64,000 bases of DNA from Panax quinquefolius (GCA_020205615.1 CM035167.1:138956568-139020567), one strand, 5' to 3'. Counted from the first letter of the stretch, positions 39,901 through 51,247 are shown. Numbers and translations are program-made. The notes: generated by a model from the sequence alone, not told the origin.

Positions 39901-41531
39901 ACTTGATCTCTCCGGCAATTCTCTGTATTTGAAACTCTATTATCAGAATCTAAACCATGAACTCTTTAGAAAATAAGAGCAATTGTAGAAAAGACATACA
40001 GTTGGATAATTTGAACAATCAAAAGCCTCTATCTCACTAATGCCACTGACACCTTCAAGCAAATTGTTGTAAAATACATCTGGATCATGACCAATTGGAG
40101 TTTCCACACCCATCCCAGTCACAACCACTCGCCTGTGCTTTGTAGGAGGTTTCTTCTTTGTTTCAACTTCTATTGAAGGTTTCACGGCTATTGCCATTGC
40201 TTCCCCTAAGATATTAGTAAAGTCCAAATCCGTTAGTATTTAAGGTGCTAAAAATTGAACCAATTTAAGGCTCAGTACAAGTCACAAACTACATCTGAAC
40301 TTCTTTTCCAACATGAATCTGTCATCAGATAAAATTTTCAGATATAATATAAATGAAGCCTAGTACGATAGCTTAGCCCACCCACTTTAATCAGTACATG
40401 AAAATGCGGAACAAGATGGAAACTACAATGACGTGTGTCAAAGTTCCTTAGGCAAGGTAAATGTTTCTTATTGTCAAATTAGAAACCATGGATCTCCAAG
40501 AAAATTCATTTCTTTAAACCAACATTATCAACTGCGTTGCAAATCCAGATAGCAGGATAAGACAGCAACTAAGAAGAGAAGGAATGGTCAAATTAGACCA
40601 ACTTGACGTAGCCTACCTTTGCTGACCCAAGGCCAAGACACAAACATGTGATGTGTGTATGTATATATATATGTAGAGAGAGAGAGAAACATATAAGAGA
40701 AGACAAGTTCATTATTAGAATACTGAAGTGGTGATTTGCCACAACTACCAGGCCAGTGAAAATTTTAGACCTCCATTAAATATAAATGAGCTAGGGGCTA
40801 AATTACAAATACTATTCCAAATAACAAGCACACAACCTTCAATATCCAACATTTCTATACATTAAGAAAAGAAACAAAAATAAATAACAAATATATAAAA
40901 TTTCATAATTAATTAAAAGTCCAGCTCAAGATTAATTCAGTCAAATAAAACAGTTACTCATTGGGGGAGCCCGAGAAATTCCCAGATTTCCAAACAGAAA
41001 ATTTAGAAATATGAACTTAGGTACCTTATGAAACCAAAAATTTTGACATTAACAAATATATACTATCAAACAGCCAAATAAAAAAATAAGAAAAAAGGTA
41101 ACAGATAAAGTAAGAAAATTACCAGAATGGGCAGCTGGAGGAATCCGCCTGCGGGCCACAGGGACAGTTCTGGATCCAAAAAGCGAAGCAAAAGCTTTAT
41201 CACCGAAGAAAAAATCAGAGGAGGAAAGCCCTTTAGAACTGTAATACTCATCGCAGGGTTCCAACGAGCTCATCAGACACTGAATGCTCGAAGATCCACA
41301 CCACGATGAAATTAGCGAACCGGGTAATAGAGCTCCGCCGCCGCCGCATCCACCACCACCTGCCGCCGTCGCGGCGCATTTAGACAAAAGCCTCCGCTTC
41401 CGACTGGTCGACCGTCTAGCAGACGGGTTATTCACCATCATCACCGGATTTTGTGGGTCTTTTTCACAAGCAACTGACATGCATGCCGCCACAAACCATG
41501 TACACACCATAGACGACGTCGCCGCCGCCAT
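30980..41531 (-). CDS. KAS2: Plastid 3-oxoacyl-[acyl-carrier-protein] synthase II (KAS II), 13 exons
   Basis: Exons (minus order): 41531-41123, 40205-40000, 39922-39719, 39631-39521, 39424-39329, 39126-39081, 38980-38901, 38049-37981, 37850-37766, 33507-33353, 33277-33197, 31663-31604, 31096-30980. The frame is continuous for 572 aa, normal for plant KAS II with its transit peptide. Residues 1 to about 135 are Ser/Arg/Ala-rich with few acidic residues until VACEKD, consistent with a plastid transit peptide. The condensing-enzyme core starts [19 protein letters not shown]. Catalytic residues: Cys323 in STACATSNF, His463 in NAHATST, Lys494 and His499 in [12 protein letters not shown]; the C-terminal glycine loop is [20 protein letters not shown] and the '[12 protein letters not shown]' segment fit KAS II (FAB1 type) rather than KAS I. 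The enzyme condenses malonyl-ACP with 16:0-ACP, feeding 18:0/18:1 synthesis. Intron 9 (4.3 kb) and intron 7 carry transposons. Confidence 0.93.
31314..31370 (-). other. Possible stop-containing cassette exon in the last KAS II intron
   Basis: Between KAS II exons 12 and 13 the minus strand has a pyrimidine-rich tract ending TTTGTGTTTAG, then 57 nt, then a GTATCA donor. The 57 nt read in frame from exon 12 as 18 codons (starting [16 protein letters not shown]) and a TAG at the very end. Inclusion would replace the GFGGHNSS C-terminus and create a premature stop. This rests on splice signals only. Confidence 0.35.
32425..32745. repeat. Tandem duplication in KAS II intron 11
   Basis: Two copies of a unit of about 159 bp, starting near TATAGATAATAAGGTTCAAA (32431 and 32590) and including CAGGTACGGTTGAAAATGCC and AATCAAGAAAGAAT, lie side by side with modest divergence. 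Confidence 0.8.
33872..34125. repeat. Tandem duplication in KAS II intron 9
   Basis: Two copies of a 125-bp unit starting TAATGCTGAGAAGTGTTGTA (33872 and 33997) are about 92% alike by eye, including AAAACTGTCAAGGTTTCAAT near each end. Confidence 0.85.
34470..36720. mobile_element. Degenerate repeat in KAS II intron 9, host of a nested hAT
   Basis: DNA around 34590-34700 (words such as ACAACACAACAATCAGACAC) partly resembles the inverse of DNA around 36600-36710 (GTTGTGTTCATGACTTCGTG). This suggests an old inverted-repeat transposon into which the 35797-36600 element inserted. A 5'-UTR-like stretch with 'aaaccctagccacc' lies at 34850-35000. The boundaries are not firm. Confidence 0.35.
35797..36600. 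mobile_element. Non-autonomous hAT element with 8-bp target duplication in KAS II intron 9
   Basis: CTCTGTTCTAAAAATCC on the left matches the inverse of GCCTTTTAGAACATTG on the right. CGTGTTAC flanks it exactly at 35789-35796 and 36601-36608. Both subterminal regions are dense in CCGCCTAGG / CCTAGGCG words (about 35810-35960 and 36535-36590), and the middle is AT-rich with a GTTTGAACTTTGACATTAGC duplication near 36350-36420. Confidence 0.85.
36829..37230. mobile_element. MITE-like DNA in KAS II intron 9
   Basis: The sequence begins GGCTACGCATGTTTGCAAAA, related to the termini of the MITE at 38391, and contains duplicated CCACCTTTTCAATTGGGATT (about 37131 and 37192) and paired AAGCATGCCTTA / AAGGCATGCCTTA words. 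It probably represents one or two nested, broken MITEs. Confidence 0.4.
38391..38731. mobile_element. MITE with about 55-bp terminal inverted repeats in KAS II intron 7
   Basis: GGGCTATGTTTGTTTGCAAA at the left matches the inverse of TTTGCAAACAAACATAGCC at the right. The match extends inward through CATGCTTGGGATTGGACTAT and TTTGTCTTAATTTA. TA flanks both sides. The 341-bp body contains repeated GGGACTATTAGTCCC-like palindromic words and no ORF. A Tourist/PIF-Harbinger or Tc1-Mariner origin is possible. Confidence 0.8.
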
Positions 41532-42935
41532 GACTGACTATATCACTCTATATATCAATCAACTATATGTATGTATATGTATATCAGAGCCAATACAAAT
41601 TGTGACGACAACAACAACAAAAAACAGCAAAAAGAAAATAACTTTTGGATATAAAGAGCTTGGTAGTAATGGTGTTAAATGGTTCAGCGCTAACGAGAAG
41701 ACAATAGCATTGCCCTGAATCTGAATTTAGGGAGAGAGAGAAATGATATTGGATTTGGGTTTGGGTTTGGGTTTTGATTTTGGATTAATAATAAGAAGGG
41801 GAAGACGGAAGGGAATCCAAGTGGTGTTAATTTTTGGATCTCATTTTTATTTTTATTTTTCAAAGCAAGCAAGCAAGCGTTGGTTGGAGACGCCAAGTAT
41901 TTGTCTAAAATCTGATTCGTCCAACACAAATAAATCCAGAAATGAGTGAACTGCATACCATCTATGACTATGACTATGACTATGACTCGGAAAAAATAAA
42001 ATAAAATGGAGTAAGAAATACTAAGAGATTGGTATATTCTTATTGTATATACTACTCTTACATATTATTAAATTAATTGTTATATTTGTTTATTATGGTA
42101 AAAAAAAAAAGATAAGGAGAAAATCAGTATAATAGACCAAAAGAAGAGTGTTCCTTGGTGTGAAAAGACAATAGTAGCCCCAAACTCTAGTATTGTGCAT
42201 AAATAATAGTAGTAAATGTTTATATATTACTCCTCCTGCTGGTCAATTTTGGGGTTCTGATTTTGTCAAACCCAACATAATCAACAATCCAATATCAACT
42301 ATAAACATATTTAGGGTTCTGATTGTCAAGCCCACATTTCACACTCCAATAATATACTAATATGGAGTAGTAGTAGTAGTAGTAACCAAGGATTTTGTCC
42401 TAAATAATCCTAACACATGTATATATCAAAAGCACATTACCATTTTCGATACCAAATCAAAAAAGTAACCAAGGATTTTGTCCTAATTTTACAGATAAAT
42501 TATTTGTTATATTATTGAGTTTTGATATGAATGTATTTGATTTTTAGTGAGGAAAATTGATGAGAAGAAACTATGTATAATTTATTCTAATTATAAAGTG
42601 TGTTGTTTACAAATTTAAATAAATTCATATAATAATTGTTAAATTTTACAACTTTTTCAAAAGATTAAAGTGAAGAGTATTTTGTGAAACTCCACCAGTG
42701 GAGGAGTAGATATATAATAACATTATTAAAATCATATACATAATGTCCAAATGACATTTATTTTTTAATGCTGAATAATAACTGCAAAATATTCTCAAGT
42801 AATATTCTAACAAAGTTTCAAATCTACAAATAAGTCGGTATAAATTTCGTTAATCTCAAAGTGTTCACTATAAAATTAAGACAGGAGCATTCCATGTTAA
42901 GAAGTAGTATTTAACACGTAATGTGATATTACTGG

Positions 42936-42937
<2 letters not shown>
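41532..42937. other. KAS II upstream region
   Basis: It holds the KAS II 5' UTR and promoter on the minus strand. A TTTGGG repeat at 41752-41776 and a TATGAC hexamer repeat at 41963-41987 are visible. Further left are AT-rich DNA and a GTAGTAGTAGTAGTA run near 42368. I see no gene. Short ORFs on both strands here are shadows of KAS II exon 1 or repeats. Confidence 0.5.

Positions 42938-42939
<2 letters not shown>

Positions 42940-42985
<46 letters not shown>
42940..42985. repeat. TA microsatellite
   Basis: A pure AT dinucleotide run of about 46 bp between the KAS II and Cpn20 genes. Confidence 0.9.
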
Positions 42986-42986
<1 letters not shown>

Positions 42987-43004
42987 TCTGCTCATCACAT
43001 TTAT

Positions 43005-43345
43005 GTTACGTTTGGATTGGGGTAATAAAAGTAAGAATGGAATAATTCATTCATATGAAATGAAAAATTTTATGTTTGATTGTGATTGGAATAAATTGAA
43101 TCATTTTTATTCCTCCCAAATTTATGAAATTTATTCCTTGAGGGAGGGAGAATATGAAATAATTCATTTAGAATGAATCATTTCACTCTTCATTCCATTC
43201 CTTCTATCAAAAACATAACATTAGCGATGGACCGAACAACGGTTTGGTCCATCGCTATAAAACAAATAAACGATTCTAAAAGTTAAAACGACAATTCTCT
43301 GATGTCGCTAAAGGTGGTGAGCAAAGTAATCGCTAAAGGTGATGA
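43005..43345. mobile_element. MITE-like segment plus CACTA-type subterminal fragment
   Basis: 43005-43212 begins GTTACGTTTGGATTGGGGTA and ends TTCCATTCCTTCTATCAAAAACATAAC, an AT-rich MITE-like stretch. At 43224-43257, TAGCGATGGACC and GGTCCATCGCTA form a perfect hairpin. GTCGCTAAAGGTGGTGAGC and a near copy follow (43306-43350). 'Tagcgac' words are typical of CACTA subterminal repeats, but no CACTA end is present. Confidence 0.4.
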
Positions 43346-44048
43346 GCAAGGTATGTTAAATAAAGGGATATCTCTTCGTGTATATATCTTTTGTTTATCC
43401 TGTCTTACTTAAAATGAAAAATAGAAATAATATAATGGAGGAATAATTTATTTATATGAAGATGGAGTCTCAAAAACTAAAGTTTGGGTAAAGTAAGTCT
43501 CTTAAGAAGTCGATGTTGGTAAGCTAAAACTTGATCCCATCCAACAAGATTCCTGAACTGAATATCCACACCACACAAAACATACCTGCCCATAAACCAT
43601 AACATCCAAACACATTACAAAAATATGACACACAACACAACAACCCTTTTTCCTTTCTCAACCACCTTTTCTTCCTCAATCTCTTAAACAAATTTGAATG
43701 CAACTCATATTTCCCCAACCAAAGATGAATATAAATTCTTGAGTGAGAAGAGAAGTAACATGAGATAAGCCCACATTTTGAATCCTGCTAAACTATGTAC
43801 CATGGATCTGTTGCTTTCATAATCAAGTCTGAAATAACAAGGCCTACCCATATGATTTGCTTGAATACACAATTTTGTTTTGCAAAAATAACAGAAAAGT
43901 TCCATGGAACGAGAACAATAATAAAAAAGTCTCAACACTATCATACTGAAATATCACAAAAACTATATTTAAGGTCAGAGTATATCAATGTCCTCACGAT
44001 CATTCCAAATATTGCCAAAAAAAGTCGTCACATATTACCGGCTCAAAA

Positions 44049-46736
44049 CTATGATAGCACAGCCATTACATCAGATGCCCGTAGAGCTATGTAATCTGAA
44101 CCATCAGTGCCTTTGAAGTCATTCCCAGCATACTTGGAGTACATTACAGTATTTCCTGGGGAAATAGTTAGTGGTTTTCTCTTCCCTTCCTCGTCTAGAG
44201 GACCAGGCCCAACAGCAATCACCTGTCATTTCCACAAACATCTAGTGAGAAAAATAAATTCAGAAAATTACTCATTGTGCCACAGCATGCAAAGCTAAAC
44301 AAACCTTGACCAGAGCACGCATATATGTTTCTTACCGTTCCAATTCAAAAGAAATTGTTGAGCTTACAATCATACATAAAAGTTGAGCTGGATTGGAGTG
44401 CGTGAATTACTAACCATTCCAATGGAGGGTTTTTCCTTGCTTGCTTCAGTTAGCAACAAACCTCCAGATGTTTTTTCCTCGGCTTCAGCAACCTGTTTTC
44501 ATATTTCAAAAAAGCATTCTATAATCCTGTTTGCTCCAGATAGGATCAATAGTAATCATCTAAGCATAGGATATATTGCCAGCCTACATAAAATAATGGT
44601 CCATTTGACGTTCGGTAAAAGTATGTAATGACATGGCAGGGCACTTAACTATGAAAACTGTTATTTCCACAAGTAAAAATTAATATTTCCACTTGATCTC
44701 TTTCAAGTTAGTGTGGGACCCACTTACTAAGTTTATTCATGTGAGGACGACATTGTGGAAATAATAATTCCTACTACTATTGATGTTATGATCTTAGCAA
44801 AATAATGAAGTTTTCACAGCACTTTCAAGGAGGATGCTGAAGTTTTCACTCGATCCTCTTCAGAGAATCAGCAAACATATTTAATAGTGACATTCTCCAT
44901 TATGTATAAAGCTTGACAAACCTTAATGAGGACTCTGTCATTGAGGGGCTTCAAATCCTTGACATCATCAGTATCAAGAATTCCAATTATATCATCCTCC
45001 TTCAATATGAGATGATTGGATCCATTGAACTCAACCTCAGTCCCAGCATACTTGGAGTACACAACTTGAGTACCCGTCTACATAACAATTACATTCAGTT
45101 AGCAATCAAATAGCACTCAGAACTATAACAGCTTAAACATGTTAAAGAAAATAATTACCTCCACACTGACAGCCACTTTGTTCTGTCCAACTGTCCGACC
45201 CTCTCCAACAGCAGCAACCTCACCTCCTTGAGGCTTTGATTGTGCTGTTGTTGGCAGTAAGATGCCACCAGTAGTCTTTTCTTCAACAGTCTTGACCTTA
45301 ACCAGTACTCTATCACCCAATGGCTTGAGTGAAGTGTACTGATACATTAGAAGAACAATTCTTAGTGTCAATTAACATAAAACAAGTACATAATAAAAGG
45401 ATACACATAATGGAGTAGATAACGTTCTAGTAGACGAACCTCAAATCCAATAGGTAAACAACCCTAGAATCCAATCCACAAGGATTGATTAAAAGGAAGG
45501 GAAAAAAATACCAAAGATATTTTTTATTCATCAAAAGCTAATTAAAATGTAATATTGCTGGCCCTTTTATAAGAAGGGTTTATTACAACTCAAAAGAAAA
45601 GTCAAATGAAAATTAAATAAATAATTATCCCTAAAATTATGCCGAAAATCTTCCTAACCAATACTAATTTAAAATCCTAATATAAAGCCTAATCTTTCTA
45701 ATTGACAAATTAATTCCTAAAATCATGCAAAAAATATTTTTAACTACTAAAAATCTGAAAATTATAAATTACATTAATTAAATTCAAATAAACAACATCT
45801 TCACATACAAAATACAAAAATATGAAACCTGAAACAAAGCATGCAAGAAAACAAGAATGTGGTATAGAGATGAAGATTACCAAAATAATAGCAAGGAGAA
45901 AGAGCAACACAACACTTGACACAAAAATAAATGAAATGAGCCATAACTTGTCAGGTCTCATGTTAAAGAGAATTCAAATCAATTAAGGTTGTTGATCATA
46001 CAGAAATAAGAAAAAATGATGCAGAATCACAAATCTTCAGGTGTTAATAAAAGTTATCTAGAGAGAGAATTCCTTAGACTCTCCATGAAATCAACTGTCA
46101 GCGTATCAATATAAAATACTATTGACAACAGTCCCAAATCTTGGTCAAATTGTGCAAACAAAGTTCTCAAATGCGGCAAATGCAACTGCTATGTACATGA
46201 CAACCCAAAATATCAGCCACGTTAACAAGAATTGAGCAACTGCAAAATATGTTTAACAATATTATATGAACATAAACGTATGCTTTCAAACTAATAAAAC
46301 AACTGAAAGCCCAGTTCCCAGCTAAAGTAAGAGCCATAAATAAATTAAAACAACCAAATATATAAACAATTTACTGATACTTCCAAATTTCAACACCCAA
46401 AACAAGGGACAACTAAAACAGCCAATCCGAACAAAATTATTACCAGTAAAACATGAGCTAGCTATTACTAATTAAAACACACACAACACAAATAACAGAA
46501 TCATCAGATAGGTAAGAACTAAGAAGACTGAAAATTAATAGTACCTTTGGGGCAACAACAGTAGCAGCGTTTACGGTGAGACCGCGGAAGGACCTGAGAC
46601 TAAGACCTCCAGCTTGCCTGAAACTTGGAAGCGAAGAAACTCCAAGAGTTGAAGAAGGCTTAAGCCCTCCTTCAAATGAGGGAAACAATAAACTCCTCGC
46701 CGAAATTGATGATGCTGTCAATTGCGATGCTGCCAT
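44049..46736 (-). CDS. CPN20: Chloroplast 20-kDa co-chaperonin (Cpn20/Cpn21, tandem Cpn10 domains), 5 exons
   Basis: Exons (minus order): 46736-46545, 45338-45159, 45077-44922, 44492-44415, 44222-44049, all with GT-AG introns and a continuous frame for 259 aa. Residues 1 to about 60 are Ser/Ala/Leu-rich and end [15 protein letters not shown], a chloroplast transit peptide. The first Cpn10 domain starts [15 protein letters not shown] (residue 65) with mobile-loop segment [11 protein letters not shown]. The second starts [13 protein letters not shown] (residue 165) with [11 protein letters not shown]. Two fused GroES-type domains are the hallmark of plant Cpn20, which caps the plastid Cpn60 chaperonin during folding of stromal proteins; a separate role in iron superoxide dismutase activation is reported for the family. 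The VAVGEG and VIAVGPG loops and the two SKYAG motifs confirm the duplication. Nothing is broken. Confidence 0.95.
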
Positions 46737-46933
46737 TTTTTTACTGGATTACTTAAAAACAGAAGAAAAATCACCATTACATAGAATAGACGATAAATTT
46801 AACACACTAGAGTTTAATTTTAAGAGAAGAAAATACCAACTACTTTGGAGTGCGGATAAGTGTTGAGCTGTTAGCTTGTGCAGCTGAATTGCAGATTTAT
46901 TGTAAATGAAATGGAGGAGGAGAAGAAGATAAT

Positions 46934-47095
46934 AAAACCCTAGAGAAGTTTCAGTGAAGAAGATAATATAGCAGGCGGATGCTTCTAGAACTATGATGCT
47001 ATTTCTTCTTCCAGTAGTAAGTAGCGATGAATGCATGGGCTCCAAATTTTTTCTATTTTGAAGATTTGGGCTTAGCGCTTATACAGGCCGGGCCT
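46934..47095 (-). promoter_or_regulatory. Telo-box and site II-like cluster upstream of Cpn20
   Basis: AAAACCCTAG at 46934-46943 lies about 200 bp upstream of the Cpn20 ATG. Three GGGCT/GGGCC words occur at about 47038, 47068 and 47088 (ATGGGCTCC, TTGGGCTTAG, CGGGCCTAG). Such clusters are known in promoters of growth- and organelle-related genes. Function here is inferred from motif only. Confidence 0.4.
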
Positions 47096-47099
47096 AGTT

Positions 47100-48221
47100 T
47101 TCAATTTTGTTGTTTTGGTTATAAAGACGATCTTATCTACAAAACTGCCATCTCATGGTATACTTTGTCAAATGAAATGGAGTTATGAGGATAGGCCGTA
47201 GAGATGGTCATATGGACTGTCCTCGTTAGTTTTGGCCCGCCCTAGTTTGGACTGGGGTCCATTATTACCATTATTACCAAAACAAGAGATTAGGTTGGAT
47301 CTCTTTCAAATTAAACTTATTCTCTCTATTTATGTAGAGTTGTGCTATGTATTACTACATTGAATTATAATTCTAAAATTTATTAATGCATGAAATTAAT
47401 ATATAGAAGATTGTCACTTATTATACATCTTTTTAAAAAAAGTTAATACTTATCAACGTAACAGGTAATCAAAAATTTAAAATAAACATTCGTAATATAT
47501 ATCATTTTTCTTTTATGTATTCTTAAGTGATGTTTATTTTACTATGATAGTTGTCACAAGGTTGAGTTTACCCTCGAATTTTTCAACTTGTAATGGTCTG
47601 GTCTGCCTCCCACAACAAGTCGGTCAACCTGTCTAACATTCCGACGCACTGTTTAGACCAACAACACACATACACAATTATATATATACTAGTTTGGAAA
47701 AAGTTGTATGTAAGCAAGCAATGGACAACACACGAATTTACAGGCTAAAACGCCCAACCTTTTATTTCACTCTCAATAAATTTAGAATTTGCCCAAAGGC
47801 TTACAATACACAGAAGATGCACCAAGCAGCATTCACTCTTTCGGCTCTATAGCCACATTTAATTTACTAAATCATGCACTATCTATTTATAGTCTAATAG
47901 TCAGTTGACACCTCCAACTGTCAAGAGGTATGCACCAATAAGCTGCTGCCAACAAAGGGGTGGCGGTTCTCCAAAACTAAGAGGGAGGATATTGCTAAGT
48001 GCCACCAATAGATGTTAGGTGCGTTTGAGGAGTCATAATACAAACCCTCTAGATTTGTTAGTTTTTTGTCAGAGGCCCAGTCTGTCGCTAAGTGTCACCC
48101 AATGGCCTAGTTGTCACACAGTGACCCAACTGTTGCACATTGTTGCTCACTGCTGCACCAGACTAAGTTTCAAGTTGCTTTGCCCACATTGACTGAGTGT
48201 CAAGCCAACAAGGGTCTAACA
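47100..48221. other. Intergenic DNA left of the Mutator-like element
   Basis: No gene is visible. 47640-48200 is less AT-rich and has repeated 'cagtctgtcgctaagtgtcac' and 'ttgtcacacagtgacc' phrases, possibly an old transposon, but I could not place its ends. Confidence 0.4.
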
Positions 48222-48230
48222 ATAGTCTTA

Positions 48231-49639
48231 GGCAAAAAATACATTTGCCCTCATGTGGTTGTCGACTTGAAAGCAATTGACCACTGAACTTTAAAAATAT
48301 GCAAGGCCCACTGTGTTTTTTAAAAATTCTAAATTGGGTCATTCCATCCAAAAAAAAAGACGAACGGTAAATTTTTTCTTCTATTTTCATACTTAGCTTT
48401 TAAAAGACAAAATAAAAAATAATTAAATGCTGATATAGCTTCCAACATGAATTTTTTATCTCTTTGTTCTTATTCATCTTCAACCCTAGAAAATTCTATC
48501 TCCTCTTCTTCATCTTCAACCCATAAAATTCTCTCTCCTCTTCTTCATCTTCAACCCATAAAATCAATTCAAACCATTTTTATATTCCATCAGAAAATAT
48601 GGGTTGATTCGCTTCGATGTAGTTAAGCACATGGGCTAAGTTTATAGTATTAATTTCAAAATCCCCTCTAATTAACCACTGGCATTTGGCGCAGAGGTTA
48701 AGGATTGATTGGGGGCGAGCCGTAAACCCGGACGTCTTCAGTTCGATCCCTGCTAGCAACATTTGTTATACTCGGTCCGGGATGGAGAGATTAGTCCGAC
48801 TGCGGTTGGGAAACTCCACATTATCAAAAAAAAAAAAAAAAAAAATCCTCTAATTTTCTAAATCTCATCAGATTTTCAAAAACAAAAACTCGCAAGTCCA
48901 AAAATTCTCATATGTAGGAGTAGCAACAGATGAGCTTGATGTGTTCTTAAATTTTCTTTATGGCATCAATTATTTCTTTATGTGTAAACCTAAAAAATTA
49001 TTTCTTTATTTCAGAGTAAATCTAGAAAGGAAGAGGCTATAAATCTGGGTGAGTATGTAAATAATTATTGGGAGCAAAAGTGGGCGGCCATTAAAGCTGT
49101 GAATCTGGGTGAATTGAGTATATAAAACTTGTTGGGCGGCCATTATGTACGTATGCTACGAGAAGATTATAATGTGTGATGAATTTTATTTTGATCGGCT
49201 GTGAAGAAAAACCCTAAACTTATGTATGTATGCTATGAGAAATTTACATGGAGTGATGATTTTGTTTTAATCGGTTGTGAAAAATATTTTTGCAGGGAAG
49301 TGAAGATTTGTTTTTATCTTATTATTAAGTTTATACATATTTTAACTTTTTTTTATTATTTTAATATTATACATATATAAACATTTTCACCTCATTTTTA
49401 GCATTTGCATATTATATCTGCGTGTGTCTGTGTATTCGATTCCACGTCATTTTCTTAAATTTCAATTTTTTTTAAATGCCATATAAGTAATAAATAAACA
49501 AACATTCACTAAATTTGACGTAATGGCTTGATTTATAATTTTTTTAAAGTACAATGAGTCAATTATATTTTTTTTAAGTACAATAACTCAATGTTTATAA
49601 GTCGACGATCACAAGAAAAGATAAATATGCTTTTTGCCT
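48231..49639. mobile_element. Non-autonomous Mutator-like element with 9-bp target duplication
   Basis: The left end GGCAAAAAATACATTTGCCC matches the inverse of the right end (AGGCAAAAAGCATATTTATC). The similarity continues through GTCGACTT and the GTCATT / GACTCA segments for about 120 bp. ATAGTCTTA flanks both sides (48222-48230 and 49640-49648), the 9-bp duplication expected of Mutator. The interior has a 37-bp CTTCATCTTCAACCCATAAA repeat (about 48474-48563), a nested SINE and a duplicated segment of about 90 bp around 49140-49290. It encodes no transposase. Confidence 0.85.
48674..48845 (+). mobile_element. tRNA-derived SINE nested in the Mutator-like element
   Basis: An A-box-like TGGCGCAGAGGTTAAGG (about 48687) and a B-box AGTTCGATCCC (about 48740) sit about 50 bp apart, as in RNA polymerase III promoters. 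A body with no ORF and an A-rich tail (48828-48845) follow. CCTCTAATT flanks it exactly at 48665-48673 and 48847-48855, so this is a retroposed copy rather than a tRNA gene. The strand follows from box order and tail. Confidence 0.85.
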
Positions 49640-49648
49640 ATAGTCTTA

Positions 49649-50235
49649 TTTGTATTATCTTTTTTTCCCCTTAACTTGTACAATTCTGTTTGTTACTTTT
49701 TTGTTCTCAACTTCTACAATTCTGACTAGTTCGGTATCCCGTACCAAACACGAGATTTAAAATTATATTTTATATATTAATTATAATCAATATGATCTAA
49801 TATATCCTTATTATTAATTAAGTAATGATAGGGTGACGGAATATTTGATAATGAAAAAGTAATGATAAATTAAGATCATTTGGTCACTTTATATTTTTAA
49901 AATAAAAATATATTTATAATTTTGGATCGAACTAAAAAGAGAAATATATTTATAATTTTATTATTATTTATTAAAATAGTTAGACATGATCTTATCCAAC
50001 AATAGTATTTATATTCATTTTTAATGTCTAATAAAACACATTGGCTAAAAAAAGAAGAACAAGAATTAAAAAAGGATTTAAATAAATGTATAATACATAT
50101 TAGGTTGGGTCGAGTGGAAGGAGTTCGGTATCCCTTATTAGAGCAGTGAGGTCAATTAACCCCATTGGACTTTAAGGGGTCAAAAAAGAGAGTAAAATTT
50201 TAGAAAAACAACTAAAATTTTGATTGAAAAATATT
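49649..50235. other. AT-rich intergenic DNA
   Basis: No gene or clear transposon ends were found. A TTGGACTTTAAGGGGTCAAA stretch near 50170 resembles words in the hAT MITE at 10811. Confidence 0.4.
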
Positions 50236-50237
50236 AT

Positions 50238-50493
50238 ATCAGTTCTAAAATTAGAGATATATTTTGACTTTTTAAAGTTAATTAGCAAAATCTTAAAATT
50301 CAAAATTGATATGAAATTATTTAGTTTTAATATAACAAATATAACAATTGTAAACTAATTATAAAACACTACTAATTATTATCTTTGTTGTTTTCAAAAC
50401 TTGAACGAACTTATATCAATTTGAATTTTAGGATTTCGCAAATTGACTTTAAAAAGTCAAAATGTATATCTAATTTTGGAATTGAGGTAGTAT
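50238..50493. mobile_element. MITE related to the intronic Stowaway-like copies
   Basis: TTCTAAAATTAGAGATATAT plus TTTGACTTTTTAAAGT at the left is the inverse of ACTTTAAAAAGTCAAA plus TATATCTAATTTTGGAA at the right, giving TIRs of about 35 bp. The inner words TTTTAATATAACAA and CAATTGTAAACTA recall the elements at 14679 and 21150. Confidence 0.75.
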
Positions 50494-50520
50494 TAAATTC
50501 TTCAAAGTTCATATCTTATA

Positions 50521-50757
50521 CTCCCTCCATCCCATAATATATGACGTTTTAGATAATTTTATTTTTCTCAAATTATTTGACGTTTTATATAATCTAAGAG
50601 AATTAACCACAATTTTTCTAAAATTACTCCTCATTGAAAAATATTACAGATTAGAGAGAGTATGACATAAATATATGGTAAATAATTATAGACAATTAAT
50701 ATTAAATTTAATAGTATACAATATTTCTTTAATTATTCATTGCACAACTAGGGAGTA
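50521..50757. mobile_element. Stowaway MITE
   Basis: It begins CTCCCTCCATCCCATAATAT after TA and ends CTAGGGAG followed by TA. The word TTGACGTTTTATATAATC near the left repeats GACGTTTTAGATAATT. There is no ORF. Confidence 0.65.
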
Positions 50758-51247
50758 CTACTTTGGTCACTATAATGAGAAAATTCGATATGTTGTTTTT
50801 TTTTTATAATTTCACAAAATTAGTAATTGTTTTGAGATTTTTGTAATTACTTGAGGTTTTTTTTGTAATTGTTTTTGGATTTTTGTAATTATTAAAATGT
50901 AGACTATATATAAATAATATTCGAACATTATTTTATTTTATAATTTATTTTACTATATTTTAATTTATTTTTTTGTAAAAATTTATTTATTTTAAATTTG
51001 ACTCTACTGCAGGATCAGCCAACAATAGCTCGATTCTGCTGTAACTCTGACCATAGCTCGATTCCGAATTAACGGGAGACACTAGAAATGAAAATAAGAA
51101 ACATGTTTCATTTTTGAGGGTCAAACATTTAAGTAGCCACATTTGACGAATAAAATATGATTAATTAAATAATCTAAACAAAAGACATGCATGCATTATG
51201 CATATATGCACAGCCACCCAACTTTACTCGTAAAAATATATGTATAT

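Noticed and set aside
41284..41718. 144-codon plus-strand ORF rich in proline
   Set aside because: It is antisense to KAS II exon 1 and its leader; the minus strand gives the real transit peptide.
41752..41776. Telomere-like repeat
   Set aside because: Only a few TTTGGG units, which differ from the plant TTTAGGG telomere repeat; it is a simple microsatellite in the KAS II leader region.
48687..48750. Possible tRNA gene
   Set aside because: A- and B-boxes are present but no cloverleaf is evident, and the A-rich tail with 9-bp target duplication shows a SINE.
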